Positions 8,589-17,096 of a stretch of 64,000 bases of DNA are shown here, one piece after another. Both the position numbers and the translations under genes were made by a program. The first letter of the stretch is position 1. Every line of letters begins with the position of its first letter. The notes beneath the pieces are model-generated. The model was not told the origin of the DNA and made no database searches. It saw only the letters and a list, made by a program, of their open reading frames with translations. The DNA comes from Roseivivax isoporae LMG 25204 (GTDB lineage Bacteria > Pseudomonadota > Alphaproteobacteria > Rhodobacterales > Rhodobacteraceae), in the NCBI RefSeq assembly GCF_000521865.1, contig NZ_JAME01000005.1, positions 124,001-188,000 on the forward strand, written 5' to 3'.

Positions 8589-9404
8589 ATGCAGGACACC
8601 GAAATCGCCCGCCGCGGGCTCGTCCTTCTGGGCTGCGGCAAGATGGGATCGGCCATGCTCGAAGGCTGGCTTGCCCGCGGGCTCCCGCCCGCCTCGGTCA
8701 CGGTGCGCGACCCCAAGCCCTCGGACTGGCTCGAACGCCAGGACGTCCACCTGAATACGGACCTGCCGGACGCCCCGGCGCTCGTCCTCGTGGCGGTCAA
8801 GCCGCAGATGATGGCCGACGCCCTGCCCGACCTCGCCGCGCTTGGCGGCAGCGGAACGCTGTTCCTGTCGGTGGCGGCGGGCGTGTCGATCGCGACCTAC
8901 GAGGACCTCCTGGGCGACGGGACGCCGGTGATCCGCGCCATGCCCAACACGCCGGCGGCCATCGGCCGCGGCATCACCGCCATCGTCGGCAACGCCCGGA
9001 CGACCGAGACGCACCTGCAGCAGGCCGAGCTGCTCCTGTCCGCCGTGGGCGAGGTCGTGCGGCTCGAGGAGGAGGCCCAGATCGACGCGGTCACCGGCGT
9101 GTCGGGATCGGGGCCGGCCTACGTGTTCCACATGATCGAATGCCTCGCCGCGGCGGCCGAGGCCGAGGGGCTCGCACCCGACCTCGCCCTCCGGCTTGCC
9201 CGCGCCACCGTCGCCGGCGCCGGCGCGCTGGCGATGGAGACCGGCACCGATCCCGCGGAGCTGCGGCGCAACGTGACGAGCCCGAACGGCACCACGCAGG
9301 CGGGGCTCGAGGTGCTGATGGACGACGCGGCCGGCCTGAAGCCGCTCGTGCGCCGCACCGTCGCCGCCGCCGCCGACCGCGCGCGGGAGCTTGGCCGTGG
9401 CTGA
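8589..9404 (+). CDS. proC: Pyrroline-5-carboxylate reductase
   Basis: Final step of proline biosynthesis: reduces 1-pyrroline-5-carboxylate with NAD(P)H. The 271-residue protein has the N-terminal Rossmann motif LGCGKMGSAMLEG, AVKPQMM, and RAMPNTPAAIGRG. The C-terminal family signature GSGPAYVFHMIECLAAAAEA is followed by VTSPNGTTQAGLEVL. The ATG at 8589 follows GGGAGA. The 3' end overlaps the next gene by 8 nt, so translation is probably coupled. Confidence 0.95.
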   Translation: MQDTEIARRGLVLLGCGKMGSAMLEGWLARGLPPASVTVRDPKPSDWLERQDVHLNTDLPDAPALVLVAVKPQMMADALPDLAALGGSGTLFLSVAAGVSIATYEDLLGDGTPVIRAMPNTPAAIGRGITAIVGNARTTETHLQQAELLLSAVGEVVRLEEEAQIDAVTGVSGSGPAYVFHMIECLAAAAEAEGLAPDLALRLARATVAGAGALAMETGTDPAELRRNVTSPNGTTQAGLEVLMDDAAGLKPLVRRTVAAAADRARELGRG

Positions 9405-9735
9405 GATCGCCTTCGACGACTTCCTCAAGGTCGACATCCGCGCGGGCACCGTGACCCGGGCCGAACCCTTTCCGGAGGCACGCAAGCCCGCGATCCGTCT
9501 CTGGATCGATTTCGGGCCCGAGATCGGCGAGAAGAAGAGCTCGGCCCAGATCACCGTGCATTACGACCCCGCGACACTGGTGGGCCGGCAGGTGCTGGCG
9601 GTCGTGAACTTCCCGCCGCGCCAGATCGGCCCGATGCTGTCCGAGGTGCTGGTCCTCGGGCTTTCGGATGCGGACGGCGCGATCGTGCTTCTGGCCCCGG
9701 ACATGCCCGTGCCCGACGGGGCGCGGATGCACTGA
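9397..9735 (+). CDS. CsaA-like tRNA-binding domain protein
   Basis: A 112-residue single-domain protein of the tRNA-binding (OB-fold, EMAP II-like) family. The conserved beginning FDDFLKVDIRAGTVTRAEPFPEARKPA and the ending NFPPRQIG, LSEVLVLG are clear. CsaA was named as an export-related chaperone in Bacillus; its role in proteobacteria is uncertain. The start is GTG 9397: GGGAG at 9385-9389 gives a 7-nt spacer, whereas the in-frame TTG at 9391 is too close. It overlaps proC by 8 nt. Confidence 0.88.
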   Translation: MAEIAFDDFLKVDIRAGTVTRAEPFPEARKPAIRLWIDFGPEIGEKKSSAQITVHYDPATLVGRQVLAVVNFPPRQIGPMLSEVLVLGLSDADGAIVLLAPDMPVPDGARMH

Positions 9736-9816
9736 GGCGCAGCGTCACCCGGGGCGCATCCCTTGACCCGCGGGCGCGGCTGCGCTTCTGTGGCCCGCCA
9801 CTTCCGGAGGAGAGCC

Positions 9817-10935
9817 ATGTACCAGCCCGCCATCACCGGCTCCGGCGTCTTCACGCCCCCCGAGACGATCACGAACGACGAGCTCGTCGTGGCGTTCAAC
9901 GCCTACGCCGATCGCTGGAACGCGGCCCATGCCGACGAGATCACCGCAGGCACGGTGGAGGCCAAGCCGCATTCGAGCTCGGACTTCATCCTCTCGGCCT
10001 CGGGAATCGAACGGCGGCACGTGATGGACAAGGCAGGCGTGCTCGATCCCGACCGGATGTATCCGCGCCTGCGCGCGCGCAGCGACGACGAACCCTCGAT
10101 CATGGCCGAGATGGCGCTGTCGGCGGCGCGCACCGCGCTCGCGCAGGCGGGGCGGGATGCGGCGGGCGTGGACTGCATCCTCTGCGCCGCCTCGAACCAC
10201 GAACGGCCCTACCCCGCCGTCGCCATCGAGATCCAGGAACTGCTCGGCGCCACGGGCTTCGCCTTCGACATGAACGTGGCCTGCTCGTCGGCGACCTTCG
10301 GGATCCAGGCGGCGGCCGACATGGTCCGCGCGGGATCGGTGCGCCGCGCGCTGGTTGTCAGCCCCGAGATCTGCTCGGGTCACCTCGAATGGCGGGACCG
10401 CGACTGCCATTTCATCTTCGGCGACGTGGCGACCGCGGTGGTGATCGAGCGGGCCGAGGACGCGCAGGGTGCCCATTTCGTGGTCGACTCGACCCGCTGC
10501 GCGACGCAGTTCTCCAACAACATCCGCAACAACAACGGCTTTCTCCGGCGCACGCGCGACCAGATGGAGGACCGCCGCGACATGCAGTTCATGCAGAACG
10601 GCCGCAAGGTGTTCAAGGAAGTGCTGCCGATGGTGTCCGACCACATCGCCGCGCACCTCGCAGGTGCGGGCTGGCGCCCGGACGAGCTGCGCCGCCTCTG
10701 GCTGCACCAGGCGAACAAGACGATGAACGACTTCATCGGACGCAAGGTGCTGGGGCGCGTGCCGGCGCCGGACGAGCAGCCGAACATCCTGCAGGACTAC
10801 GCCAACACCTCGTCGGCCGGATCGATCATCGCCTTCGCGCAGAACTCGGACGACCTGTCGCCCGGGGACCGCGGCGTCATCTGCTCCTTCGGGGCGGGCT
10901 ATTCCGTCGGCTCGGTGCTGGTCGAACGCGCCTGA
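9817..10935 (+). CDS. Beta-ketoacyl-ACP synthase III-type (FabH-like) enzyme
   Basis: A thiolase-fold condensing enzyme of 372 residues. The catalytic triad Cys156 (NVACSSAT), His297 (LHQANKTMND) and Asn330 (YANTSSAGS) is complete, so it should be active. FabH enzymes join acetyl-CoA and malonyl-ACP to start fatty acid synthesis. This protein is longer than housekeeping FabH (about 320 residues) and has an insertion around residues 232-262 (SNNIRNNNGFLRRTRDQ), so it may belong to a FabH-like subgroup with another primer substrate. A strong CGGAGGAG site precedes the ATG. It stands alone between csaA-like and tdk genes. Confidence 0.87.
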   Translation: MYQPAITGSGVFTPPETITNDELVVAFNAYADRWNAAHADEITAGTVEAKPHSSSDFILSASGIERRHVMDKAGVLDPDRMYPRLRARSDDEPSIMAEMALSAARTALAQAGRDAAGVDCILCAASNHERPYPAVAIEIQELLGATGFAFDMNVACSSATFGIQAAADMVRAGSVRRALVVSPEICSGHLEWRDRDCHFIFGDVATAVVIERAEDAQGAHFVVDSTRCATQFSNNIRNNNGFLRRTRDQMEDRRDMQFMQNGRKVFKEVLPMVSDHIAAHLAGAGWRPDELRRLWLHQANKTMNDFIGRKVLGRVPAPDEQPNILQDYANTSSAGSIIAFAQNSDDLSPGDRGVICSFGAGYSVGSVLVERA

Positions 10936-10943
10936 GGCGCGCC

Positions 10944-11519
10944 TCACTCCGCCTCGACCGCCTCGCGCCAGTGGCGGCGGCAGACGCTTCGATAGGTCTC
11001 GTTGCCGCCGATCTGCACCTGCGCGCCGTCGCGCAGCGCCCGGCCCTCCGCGTCCTGCCGCACCACCATCGTCGCCTTGCGGCCGCACCAGCAGATCGTG
11101 CGCACCTCGCGCATCCAGTCGGCCAGCGCGAGGAGCGCCGCCGAGCCCGGGAAGAGCTTGCCGCGGAAATCGACGCGCAGCCCGTAGCACATCACCGGCA
11201 CGCCGAGATCGTCCGCCACCCGCGCGAGCTGCCACACCTGTTCCTCGGTCAGGAACTGCGCCTCGTCCACGAACAGGCAGGCGGGCGGTGCCGCGCGGTC
11301 CGTCACCGCGGCAAAGAGATCGGTGTCCGCCGCGAACGTGTCCGCCGACCGGCCGAGCCCGATGCGCGAGCCGATCCGCCCCTCGCCGGCACGCGCGTCG
11401 ATGGCCGCGGTCATGAGCATGACCTGCATGCCGCGTTCCTCGTAGTTGTGCGCGGCCTGCAAAAGCAGTGTCGATTTTCCCGCGTTCATGGTGGAATAGT
11501 GGAAATAGAGCTTCGCCAT
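10944..11519 (-). CDS. tdk: Thymidine kinase
   Basis: Phosphorylates thymidine to dTMP in the salvage pathway. The 191-residue protein has P-loop STMNAGKST at residues 9-17, the Asp-Glu motif FVDEAQF, and the zinc ligands of type II kinases (TICWCGRKAT and YRSVCRRH). Length is typical. Its ATG lies only 9 nt from the ATG assigned to the divergent LuxR gene, leaving almost no room for separate promoters. Confidence 0.95.
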   Translation of the reverse strand: MAKLYFHYSTMNAGKSTLLLQAAHNYEERGMQVMLMTAAIDARAGEGRIGSRIGLGRSADTFAADTDLFAAVTDRAAPPACLFVDEAQFLTEEQVWQLARVADDLGVPVMCYGLRVDFRGKLFPGSAALLALADWMREVRTICWCGRKATMVVRQDAEGRALRDGAQVQIGGNETYRSVCRRHWREAVEAE

Positions 11520-11528
11520 GACGGTCAG

Positions 11529-12491
11529 ATGCCCGAGCCCACGCCGCAAGACAAGCACACCCTGAACGGCGTCCAGGACGGCGCCATCGACCCGGTCCTG
11601 GGCGACGTGGCGCCCGTGCCGGCGGGCACCCCGCGGCGCCGGCTCTCGCAGGCCGAGAGCTACACGCCCGAGCTTCTGCAGGACTTCCTCCTCGCGCTCG
11701 AGCGCACGGAAAGCAGCCTTGAGGTGTGGAAGCTGATCGTCGGCGCCGGCGCCAAGGTCGGACTGCCCTTCGTGGACTTCGTGTCGGCGGGCGGCCTGCA
11801 GGACTGGCGGCGCACCCTCTTCATGCGCACGTCCTACGATTCCTCGTGGCTGCAGGACCATTACCGCAGTGACGACGTGCGGCGGTGGTCCTATTTCCGG
11901 CACCATGCCATGTCGCGGCTGACCCCGGTCGTCACGGGGATCGAGTTCGCCGACGAGTACGACCCGATGCCCGAGGCCCGGCTGGCGGTGCTGCGCGAGG
12001 CGGCGGCGCGGGGATTGCGATCGGGATTCTCGATCCCGCTGCGCCAGGACGCGCCGCCGCGCGCCGCGCTCATCACCTTTTCGGGCCCGCACGGACGGCG
12101 CGAGATGCGCACCATCGTCAGCGCCCATGGCTGGGCGCTACACGCCATCGCGATGATGGGACACCAGCGCTACCTCATGCATTTCCGCCGCGAGTTCACC
12201 GACCGCAACCACATCACGCCAAAGCAGCTCGAGCTGCTGAAGCTCATCGGACAGGGCCTCCAGGACAAGCGCATCGCCGAGCAGCTCGAGATCTCGGTCT
12301 CGGCCGTGCGGCAGCGCATGGCGGCGCTCTGCCAGAACACCGGGCTGAAATCGCGCTCCGAGATCGCGGCGCTCGCCATGTCGCTCGGGGTCCTGCCCGA
12401 CCCGCTGCACCCGGTCGAGGGCGAGGAGGTCGAGGAGCTGGTCGAGATGGACGATGTCGGCCCCCGGCGCGCACCCCCTCTGAGGCGCTGA
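11529..12491 (+). CDS. LuxR-family regulator with autoinducer-type N-domain
   Basis: A 320-residue regulator. Residues about 55-210 form an autoinducer-binding-type domain (LALERTESSLEVWKLI to HAIAMMGHQRY), and residues about 228-290 a LuxR-type helix-turn-helix (ITPKQLELLKLIGQGLQDKRIAEQL). No luxI-like synthase is in the window, so it would be a solo LuxR. The pocket is divergent: after the conserved Trp107 the Tyr comes five residues later instead of four, and the usual Asp-Pro is Asp-Asp. An acidic tail (GEEVEELVEMDD) follows the HTH. The start is uncertain: no good ribosome-binding site exists at 11529, and an N-terminal region of about 50 residues precedes the domain. Confidence 0.82.
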   Translation: MPEPTPQDKHTLNGVQDGAIDPVLGDVAPVPAGTPRRRLSQAESYTPELLQDFLLALERTESSLEVWKLIVGAGAKVGLPFVDFVSAGGLQDWRRTLFMRTSYDSSWLQDHYRSDDVRRWSYFRHHAMSRLTPVVTGIEFADEYDPMPEARLAVLREAAARGLRSGFSIPLRQDAPPRAALITFSGPHGRREMRTIVSAHGWALHAIAMMGHQRYLMHFRREFTDRNHITPKQLELLKLIGQGLQDKRIAEQLEISVSAVRQRMAALCQNTGLKSRSEIAALAMSLGVLPDPLHPVEGEEVEELVEMDDVGPRRAPPLRR

Positions 12492-12888
12492 ACGCCACAA
12501 TCCTGCCAAAGAAAATGGGGTGCCCCTCGCGAGGCACCCCCTGTCGTCCTGAAAGGGTGTCAGTATGGCTCGCCCCCGAGAAAAGGGAGAAAAGGAGCGA
12601 AACCGAAGAGGTACGGCGCCGAAATTGCACCGCGATCGCTTGGAAGATCCTTCGGCCCCGCGCTGCCGCATAAGGGACGGCACTCGCAATGGCCTCATTT
12701 TAGCCGCATGAAACCGCCGAGTCCTGAGCAATTATCCGCCCGAATCGGGCTTCGTTACCGAAAGATTGAGACCGGCACCCCCCGAAACTGCAAATCCTTG
12801 CAGGTCGACCTTGCGCGGACGGGGCCACTGGGTAATCTCACGGCTCCGTGAGCGAATCGCCGCCGATCGCACGGCGGCGCCCCCGGGG
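12492..12888. other. Long intergenic region between luxR-type gene and rimO (397 nt)
   Basis: Sits between convergent genes. It holds a strong hairpin at 12517-12540. The following 12545-12780 stretch is clearly less GC-rich than the rest of the window. I see no convincing gene; the region could hide a small RNA or be decayed sequence. Confidence 0.55.
12511..12540 (-). terminator. Hairpin terminator, best read on the minus strand
   Basis: An 8-bp perfect stem GGGGTGCC / GGCACCCC with an 8-nt loop. Read on the minus strand it is followed by ATTTTCTTT, fitting a stop for transcripts leaving rimO. On the plus strand it lies 25 nt after the LuxR-family stop but lacks a T-run, so it could also serve that gene weakly. 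Confidence 0.6.
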
Positions 12889-14259
12889 TCAGGCGGGGCG
12901 GCCCCAGAGGTCGTATTCGCCGGCCTCCTCGACGACCACGTTCAGCACGTCGCCCGGCTTCAGGCCGTCGAAATGTTCGTCCACGAACAGGTTGCCGTCG
13001 ATCTCGGGCGCATCCGCGCGGGTCCGGCAGGTCGCCGCCTCGTCGTCGACCTCGTCCACGATGACCTCGAGCGTGGTGCCGACCTTGTCCGCGAGCTTGG
13101 CCGCCGAGATCGCCTGCGCCTTTTCCATGAACCGCGCCCAGCGCTCGTCCTTGACCTCGGGGTCCACGTGGTCGGGGAGCGCGTTCGACCGCGCGCCCTT
13201 CACGTCCTCGTAGCGGAAGCACCCCACCCGGTCGAGCCGCGCCTCGTCGAGCCAGTCGAGCAGGGTCTGGAACTCCTCCTCGGTCTCGCCGGGATAGCCC
13301 ACGATGAAGGTCGAGCGCAGCACGATGTCCGGGCAGGCCGCGCGCCAAGCGGCGATCTCGTCGAGCGTGCGCTCGGCCGCCGCGGGCCGCGCCATGCGCC
13401 GCAGGGTGTCGGGATGGGCGTGCTGGAACGGAATGTCGAGATAGGGCAGGACGCCCCCGCCCGAACCCGTCGCCTCCATCAGCGGCACGATCTCGCGCAC
13501 GTGCGGATAGGGGTAGACGTAGTGCAGCCGCACCCACGCCCCGAGCGAGCCGAGGTCGCGCGCCAGATCGACGATGGGGAACTTCGTCGCGCGGTCGCGG
13601 ATGTCGGTGCCGTAGGCCGAGGTGTCCTGGCTGATGACGAGCAGCTCCTTCACCCCGGCGTCGACCAGCTTTTCCGCCTCGCGCATGACCGCGGCATGCG
13701 GGCGCGAGGCCAGCTTGCCGCGCATGTCGGGGATGATGCAGAACTTGCAGGCGTGATTGCAGCCCTCGGAAATCTTCAGGTAGCTGTAATGCCGCGGGGT
13801 CAGCCGCACTCCCGCCGCGGGCAGCAGGTCGATGAACGGATCGGGCGCGGGCGGCACCGCCGCGTGGACCGCGTCGAGGACCTGCTCGTACTGGTGCGGG
13901 CCCGTCACCGCCAGCACCCGCGGATGGGCGCCGGTGATGTAGTCCGGCTCGGCCCCGAGGCAGCCCGTGACGATCACGCGCCCGTTCTCCGCCAGCGCCT
14001 CGCCGATCGCCTCCAGGCTCTCGGCCTTGGCGCTGTCGAGAAAGCCGCAGGTGTTCACGATCACCGCGTCGGCGCCCGAATAATCGGGCGAGATGCCGTA
14101 GCCCTCGGCGCGCAGCCGCGTGAGGATGCGTTCGCTGTCGACAAGCGCCTTGGGGCAGCCGAGCGACACCATTCCGATGGTCGGCTGACCGTCGCGGCGG
14201 GTGGCGTCGACGCGGGCGCGCGCAAGGTCGGGACGGAGGTTTGGCGGGTTCTGGGACAT
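12889..14259 (-). CDS. rimO: Ribosomal protein S12 methylthiotransferase RimO
   Basis: Radical-SAM enzyme that adds a methylthio group to the conserved Asp of ribosomal protein S12. The 456 residues hold the N-terminal MTTase domain with three cluster Cys ([31 protein letters not shown]). Next comes the radical-SAM motif CNHACKFC (CxxxCxxC), and then a C-terminal TRAM domain from about residue 390. The ATG at 14259 matches the family start ([12 protein letters not shown], then [10 protein letters not shown]). It is divergent from the membrane protein gene at 14390. Confidence 0.95.
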   Translation of the reverse strand: MSQNPPNLRPDLARARVDATRRDGQPTIGMVSLGCPKALVDSERILTRLRAEGYGISPDYSGADAVIVNTCGFLDSAKAESLEAIGEALAENGRVIVTGCLGAEPDYITGAHPRVLAVTGPHQYEQVLDAVHAAVPPAPDPFIDLLPAAGVRLTPRHYSYLKISEGCNHACKFCIIPDMRGKLASRPHAAVMREAEKLVDAGVKELLVISQDTSAYGTDIRDRATKFPIVDLARDLGSLGAWVRLHYVYPYPHVREIVPLMEATGSGGGVLPYLDIPFQHAHPDTLRRMARPAAAERTLDEIAAWRAACPDIVLRSTFIVGYPGETEEEFQTLLDWLDEARLDRVGCFRYEDVKGARSNALPDHVDPEVKDERWARFMEKAQAISAAKLADKVGTTLEVIVDEVDDEAATCRTRADAPEIDGNLFVDEHFDGLKPGDVLNVVVEEAGEYDLWGRPA

Positions 14260-14389
14260 GGCGCGCCTATAGCGCCGGACGCGTCCGCGCGAAAGGCCCT
14301 CGCGACGCAAGGCGCCCCGCCGGTTTTGCCGCACCGCCGCTTTGGCCTACGTGGCCTGCGGATCCAAGACGCCGCGCGAGACCGGAGTG

Positions 14390-15445
14390 ATGCTGCAAGC
14401 CCTGGGACGTTTCCTGATCGACGGCGAGCGGCAGATGCCGTGGCACGCGGTGCTGACGACCATGCTCGCCGTGGTCGTGCCGGTGATCGCGGCGGTCGCG
14501 ATCTTCGGCAGTCCCGGTGCCGCGGTCTTCATCGCGGCGATGCCCGCCCACCTCGCGGCCAAGCAGTCGGGCATCTACGCGGCGACGGGCGTCACGCTCA
14601 TGACCAGCATGGGCGGCGTCCTCGCCCTGGGCTCGCTGGTCCTGTCGCTGCAGGTGGCCGCGATCCTGTCGGTCATCACCGCCATCGGGTTCCGGCACGG
14701 GCTCGCGACGCCCTGCCTGCGCGCGCTCTTCACCTGGACGGTGTTCACCGGGCCCGTGCTGCCGGAAGATCAGAAGGCCCTGATCCTCGCCCTGTCGATC
14801 GCCGCCATCTTCTGGAGCGTCGGGGTCACCTGGGCCATGGGCCACGCCGCGGACGCGGCGCAGGACGACGCCTCGAGCCCGGAATACTCGCTGCTCTTCG
14901 GTGCCGCCCTCGGCGTGGGGCTCGTGCTGTCGGTCTGGGTCGGCAACACGTTCTTCGGCGCGCACGGGTTCTGGTTCCCGCTCACCTTCGCGGTGCTGTG
15001 GATCCCGCCCTTCGGAGAGCTCTTCTCGCGTACCGCGAAACGCAGCCTCGGGACGGTGGCGGGCGTCGCCGTCGCGCTCGGCCTCGCCTTCGTGGTGGAG
15101 GAGGTGGTGCTGCGGGCGGCGATCGCCATCCTCGCACTGCCGCTCGCCTTCCGCATCCTGCCGCGCAGCTCGGTCGCCTTCGTCACGCTCCTGACCGTCG
15201 CGGTGATCGAGGCGCTGAGCCTCGTGTCGGACGTCGAGAGGCTGGCGTTCGAGCGCGTCTACTCGATGGCGGCGGCGGCGCTGATGGCAGTGGTGCTCGG
15301 CGTCATCGCGCTCTGGATCCTGCGGCGCATCGATCCGGAGGCCATCGAGACGCTGAAATCGCCCGACCCGGAGGCCGACCATTCCGTCGCGGCGCGGCCG
15401 GGCGCCCCCGAGCGCACCGAGCGCGACGCGCTGGCGGGGCGCTGA
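14390..15445 (+). CDS. FUSC/DUF2955-like multi-pass membrane protein
   Basis: A 351-residue integral membrane protein with two sets of hydrophobic helices, about ten in all, separated by a polar segment (HAADAAQDDASSPEY). Its layout resembles the membrane part of FUSC/aromatic acid exporter proteins; the second half carries a typical FTNTFF-like WVGNTFFGAHGFWFPLTFAVLW segment with Pro-rich end and SRTAKRSLGTVAG. Transport of organic acids is therefore plausible but unproven. Start: ATG 14390 has GGAG only 2 nt upstream; the adjoining GTG 14387 or an upstream GTG/TTG are alternatives. A polar tail follows the last helix. Confidence 0.7.
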   Translation: MLQALGRFLIDGERQMPWHAVLTTMLAVVVPVIAAVAIFGSPGAAVFIAAMPAHLAAKQSGIYAATGVTLMTSMGGVLALGSLVLSLQVAAILSVITAIGFRHGLATPCLRALFTWTVFTGPVLPEDQKALILALSIAAIFWSVGVTWAMGHAADAAQDDASSPEYSLLFGAALGVGLVLSVWVGNTFFGAHGFWFPLTFAVLWIPPFGELFSRTAKRSLGTVAGVAVALGLAFVVEEVVLRAAIAILALPLAFRILPRSSVAFVTLLTVAVIEALSLVSDVERLAFERVYSMAAAALMAVVLGVIALWILRRIDPEAIETLKSPDPEADHSVAARPGAPERTERDALAGR

Positions 15446-15457
15446 CGCGCCGCCGCC

Positions 15458-16051
15458 TCAGCGCCGACGGTCGCGGCGCGAGGACATGGGCTGGAACGCC
15501 ACGCCCACATGCGCCTCGCAATAGGGCTTGCCCTGCTGCGCGGGCAGGCCGCAGAACCAGAAGTCCTCCGTCGCCGGGTCGCCGACGGGCCACTTGCAGG
15601 TGCGCTCCGTCAGCTCCATCAACGTCAGCTTCTTCGCCTTCTTCTCCACTTCGCTCACCTTCGCGAGGGCCTCGGGGCTGATCTCGTTCGCCGAGGGCTG
15701 CGGCGGAAGCGGCTGCCCCGCAGGAATGATCTTGCTCCGGGCAGGGATCACGCTTGCCGCCTTGGTTTCGGGCGCGGCCTGCGGGGCCGCCTCGGCGGCG
15801 GGTTCCGGCTCGCCGGTCCGGGCCTCCTCGCGCGGCGCCTTGGCGCGCGGCTCGGCCCTGGGCGCGGCCGGCGCAGGCTGCGGTTCGGCGGCGGGCTCGC
15901 CGCCCGTGCGGTTCGACAATCCGAGGCGGTGCACCTTGCCGATGACCGCGTTGCGCGTGACGCCGCCCAGTTCCTTGGCGATCTGGCTCGCCGACTGGCC
16001 CTCGCTCCACATCTTCTTGAGCAGGGTCACGCGTTCATCGGTCCAAGACAT
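15458..16051 (-). CDS. gcrA: GcrA family cell-cycle transcription regulator
   Basis: GcrA works with sigma70 RNA polymerase at promoters carrying methylated GANTC sites in Alphaproteobacteria. The 197-residue protein starts with the diagnostic MSWTDERVTLLKKMWSEGQS and a helix-turn-helix (residues 5-45, ending TRNAVIGKVHRLGLSNR). A long Ala/Pro/Glu linker follows, then the conserved C-terminal module (LTERTCKWPVGDP, FWFCGLPAQQGKPYC) with its Cys residues, which contacts sigma70 in Caulobacter. The cognate methylase CcrM is encoded 32 kb away in this window. A candidate promoter is at 16123-16150. Confidence 0.95.
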   Translation of the reverse strand: MSWTDERVTLLKKMWSEGQSASQIAKELGGVTRNAVIGKVHRLGLSNRTGGEPAAEPQPAPAAPRAEPRAKAPREEARTGEPEPAAEAAPQAAPETKAASVIPARSKIIPAGQPLPPQPSANEISPEALAKVSEVEKKAKKLTLMELTERTCKWPVGDPATEDFWFCGLPAQQGKPYCEAHVGVAFQPMSSRRDRRR

Positions 16052-16122
16052 CGGGCATCCCTTCGAGTGACGTAAGGCGGCCCGCGTCGTCGCGGCCGCC
16101 TGACAATTCCCTGACGCCCCCT

Positions 16123-16150
16123 ATTCTAATCACGAGCCGTCGAGTTACAA
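16123..16150 (-). promoter_or_regulatory. Candidate sigma70 promoter for gcrA
   Basis: On the minus strand TTGTAA (16145-16150) and TAGAAT (16123-16128) are separated by 16 nt, about 72 nt upstream of the gcrA ATG. The -10 matches 5 of 6 and the -35 matches 4 of 6 consensus positions. The local AT-rich patch stands out. Confidence 0.4.
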
Positions 16151-16211
16151 GCCGGCGGAGCCCCGCGGCCGCGTCGCGGAGCAACGGAAACCCGACGGAA
16201 GAGGCAGTTTC

Positions 16212-17060
16212 ATGCGCGACACAATGACAGGCGCCCGGACCGGGCGCGAGGGCGCGGTCGAGGCGCCGCGGCCGCACGGCACCCGGCGGTTCGGACGGGT
16301 CAACTGGCTCGGGCTCTACACGCTCTGCCAGCGCGAGATCCTGCGCTTCACCAATGTCTGGACGCAGACCCTGCTGGCGCCCCTGGTGACCGCCGGTCTC
16401 TTCATCGTGATCTTCACCATCGCCATCGGCCCGTCCCGCGGCGACGTGATGGGCGTGCCGTTCACCACCTTCATCGCGCCCGGCATCCTGATGATGACGG
16501 TGATCCAGAACGCGTTCGCGAACACCTCCTCGTCCATCGTCATCGCCAAGGTGCAGGGCAACATCGTCGACACGCTGATGCCGCCGCTCTCGGGCGGAGA
16601 GATGGTGATCGGCTACCTCGCCGGCGGCATCGCGCGCGGCCTCGTGGTCGCCGTCGCGATCACCGCGGGCTTCTGGCTCGCCATCGGGCTCGTGCCGGAA
16701 CACCCGCTGGTGGTCCTGGTCTTCGTGCTTCTCGGCGCGGCGTTCCTCGCGGGCCTCGGGATGGTCGCGGGCATCTTCGCCGAAAAGTTCGACCAGATGG
16801 CCGCGATCACGAACTTCATCGTGACGCCGCTCGCCTTCCTGTCGGGGACCTTCTACTCGGTCGAGGCGCTGCCGCCGGTGATGTACGAGATCACCCACCT
16901 CAACCCGATCTTCTACCTGATCGACGGGGCGCGCTACGGCATGATCGGCCAGTCGGACAGCTCGCCCTGGCTCGGCTTCGTGGTGGGCGTGGTGTCGGTG
17001 GCGGCGATCACCGTGCTCGCCTGGTCCATGTTCCGCCGCGGCTACCGGCTGAAGGCGTAA
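16212..17060 (+). CDS. ABC-2 type transporter permease
   Basis: A 282-residue inner-membrane permease. About 35 cytoplasmic residues precede six hydrophobic helices; typical ABC-2 family features include LYTLCQREILRFTNVWTQTLLAPLV near the N-terminus and NFIVTPLAFLSGTFYSVEALP near the end. It resembles YadH-type export permeases. No ATPase gene is adjacent, so the partner must be encoded elsewhere. Substrate unknown. A GGAAGAGGCAG site lies before the ATG. Confidence 0.88.
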   Translation: MRDTMTGARTGREGAVEAPRPHGTRRFGRVNWLGLYTLCQREILRFTNVWTQTLLAPLVTAGLFIVIFTIAIGPSRGDVMGVPFTTFIAPGILMMTVIQNAFANTSSSIVIAKVQGNIVDTLMPPLSGGEMVIGYLAGGIARGLVVAVAITAGFWLAIGLVPEHPLVVLVFVLLGAAFLAGLGMVAGIFAEKFDQMAAITNFIVTPLAFLSGTFYSVEALPPVMYEITHLNPIFYLIDGARYGMIGQSDSSPWLGFVVGVVSVAAITVLAWSMFRRGYRLKA

Positions 17061-17067
17061 GGCGTCC

Positions 17068-17086
17068 GAGGGGGCGGGGCCCCCTC
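17068..17086. terminator. Short GC hairpin between ABC-2 permease and ychF
   Basis: GAGGGGGC-GGG-GCCCCCTC, an 8-bp perfect stem, in the 36-nt gap between convergent genes. It lacks a T-run; a bidirectional transcription stop is the natural guess. Confidence 0.45.
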
Positions 17087-17096
17087 GCCCGTCCGA

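Noticed and set aside
7768-8754. 328-residue plus-strand ORF across YbjN and proC
   Set aside because: Out of frame with both recognised genes, no motifs.
12565-12711. 48-codon plus-strand ORF in the long intergenic region
   Set aside because: No convincing ribosome-binding site, highly basic, no recognisable features.
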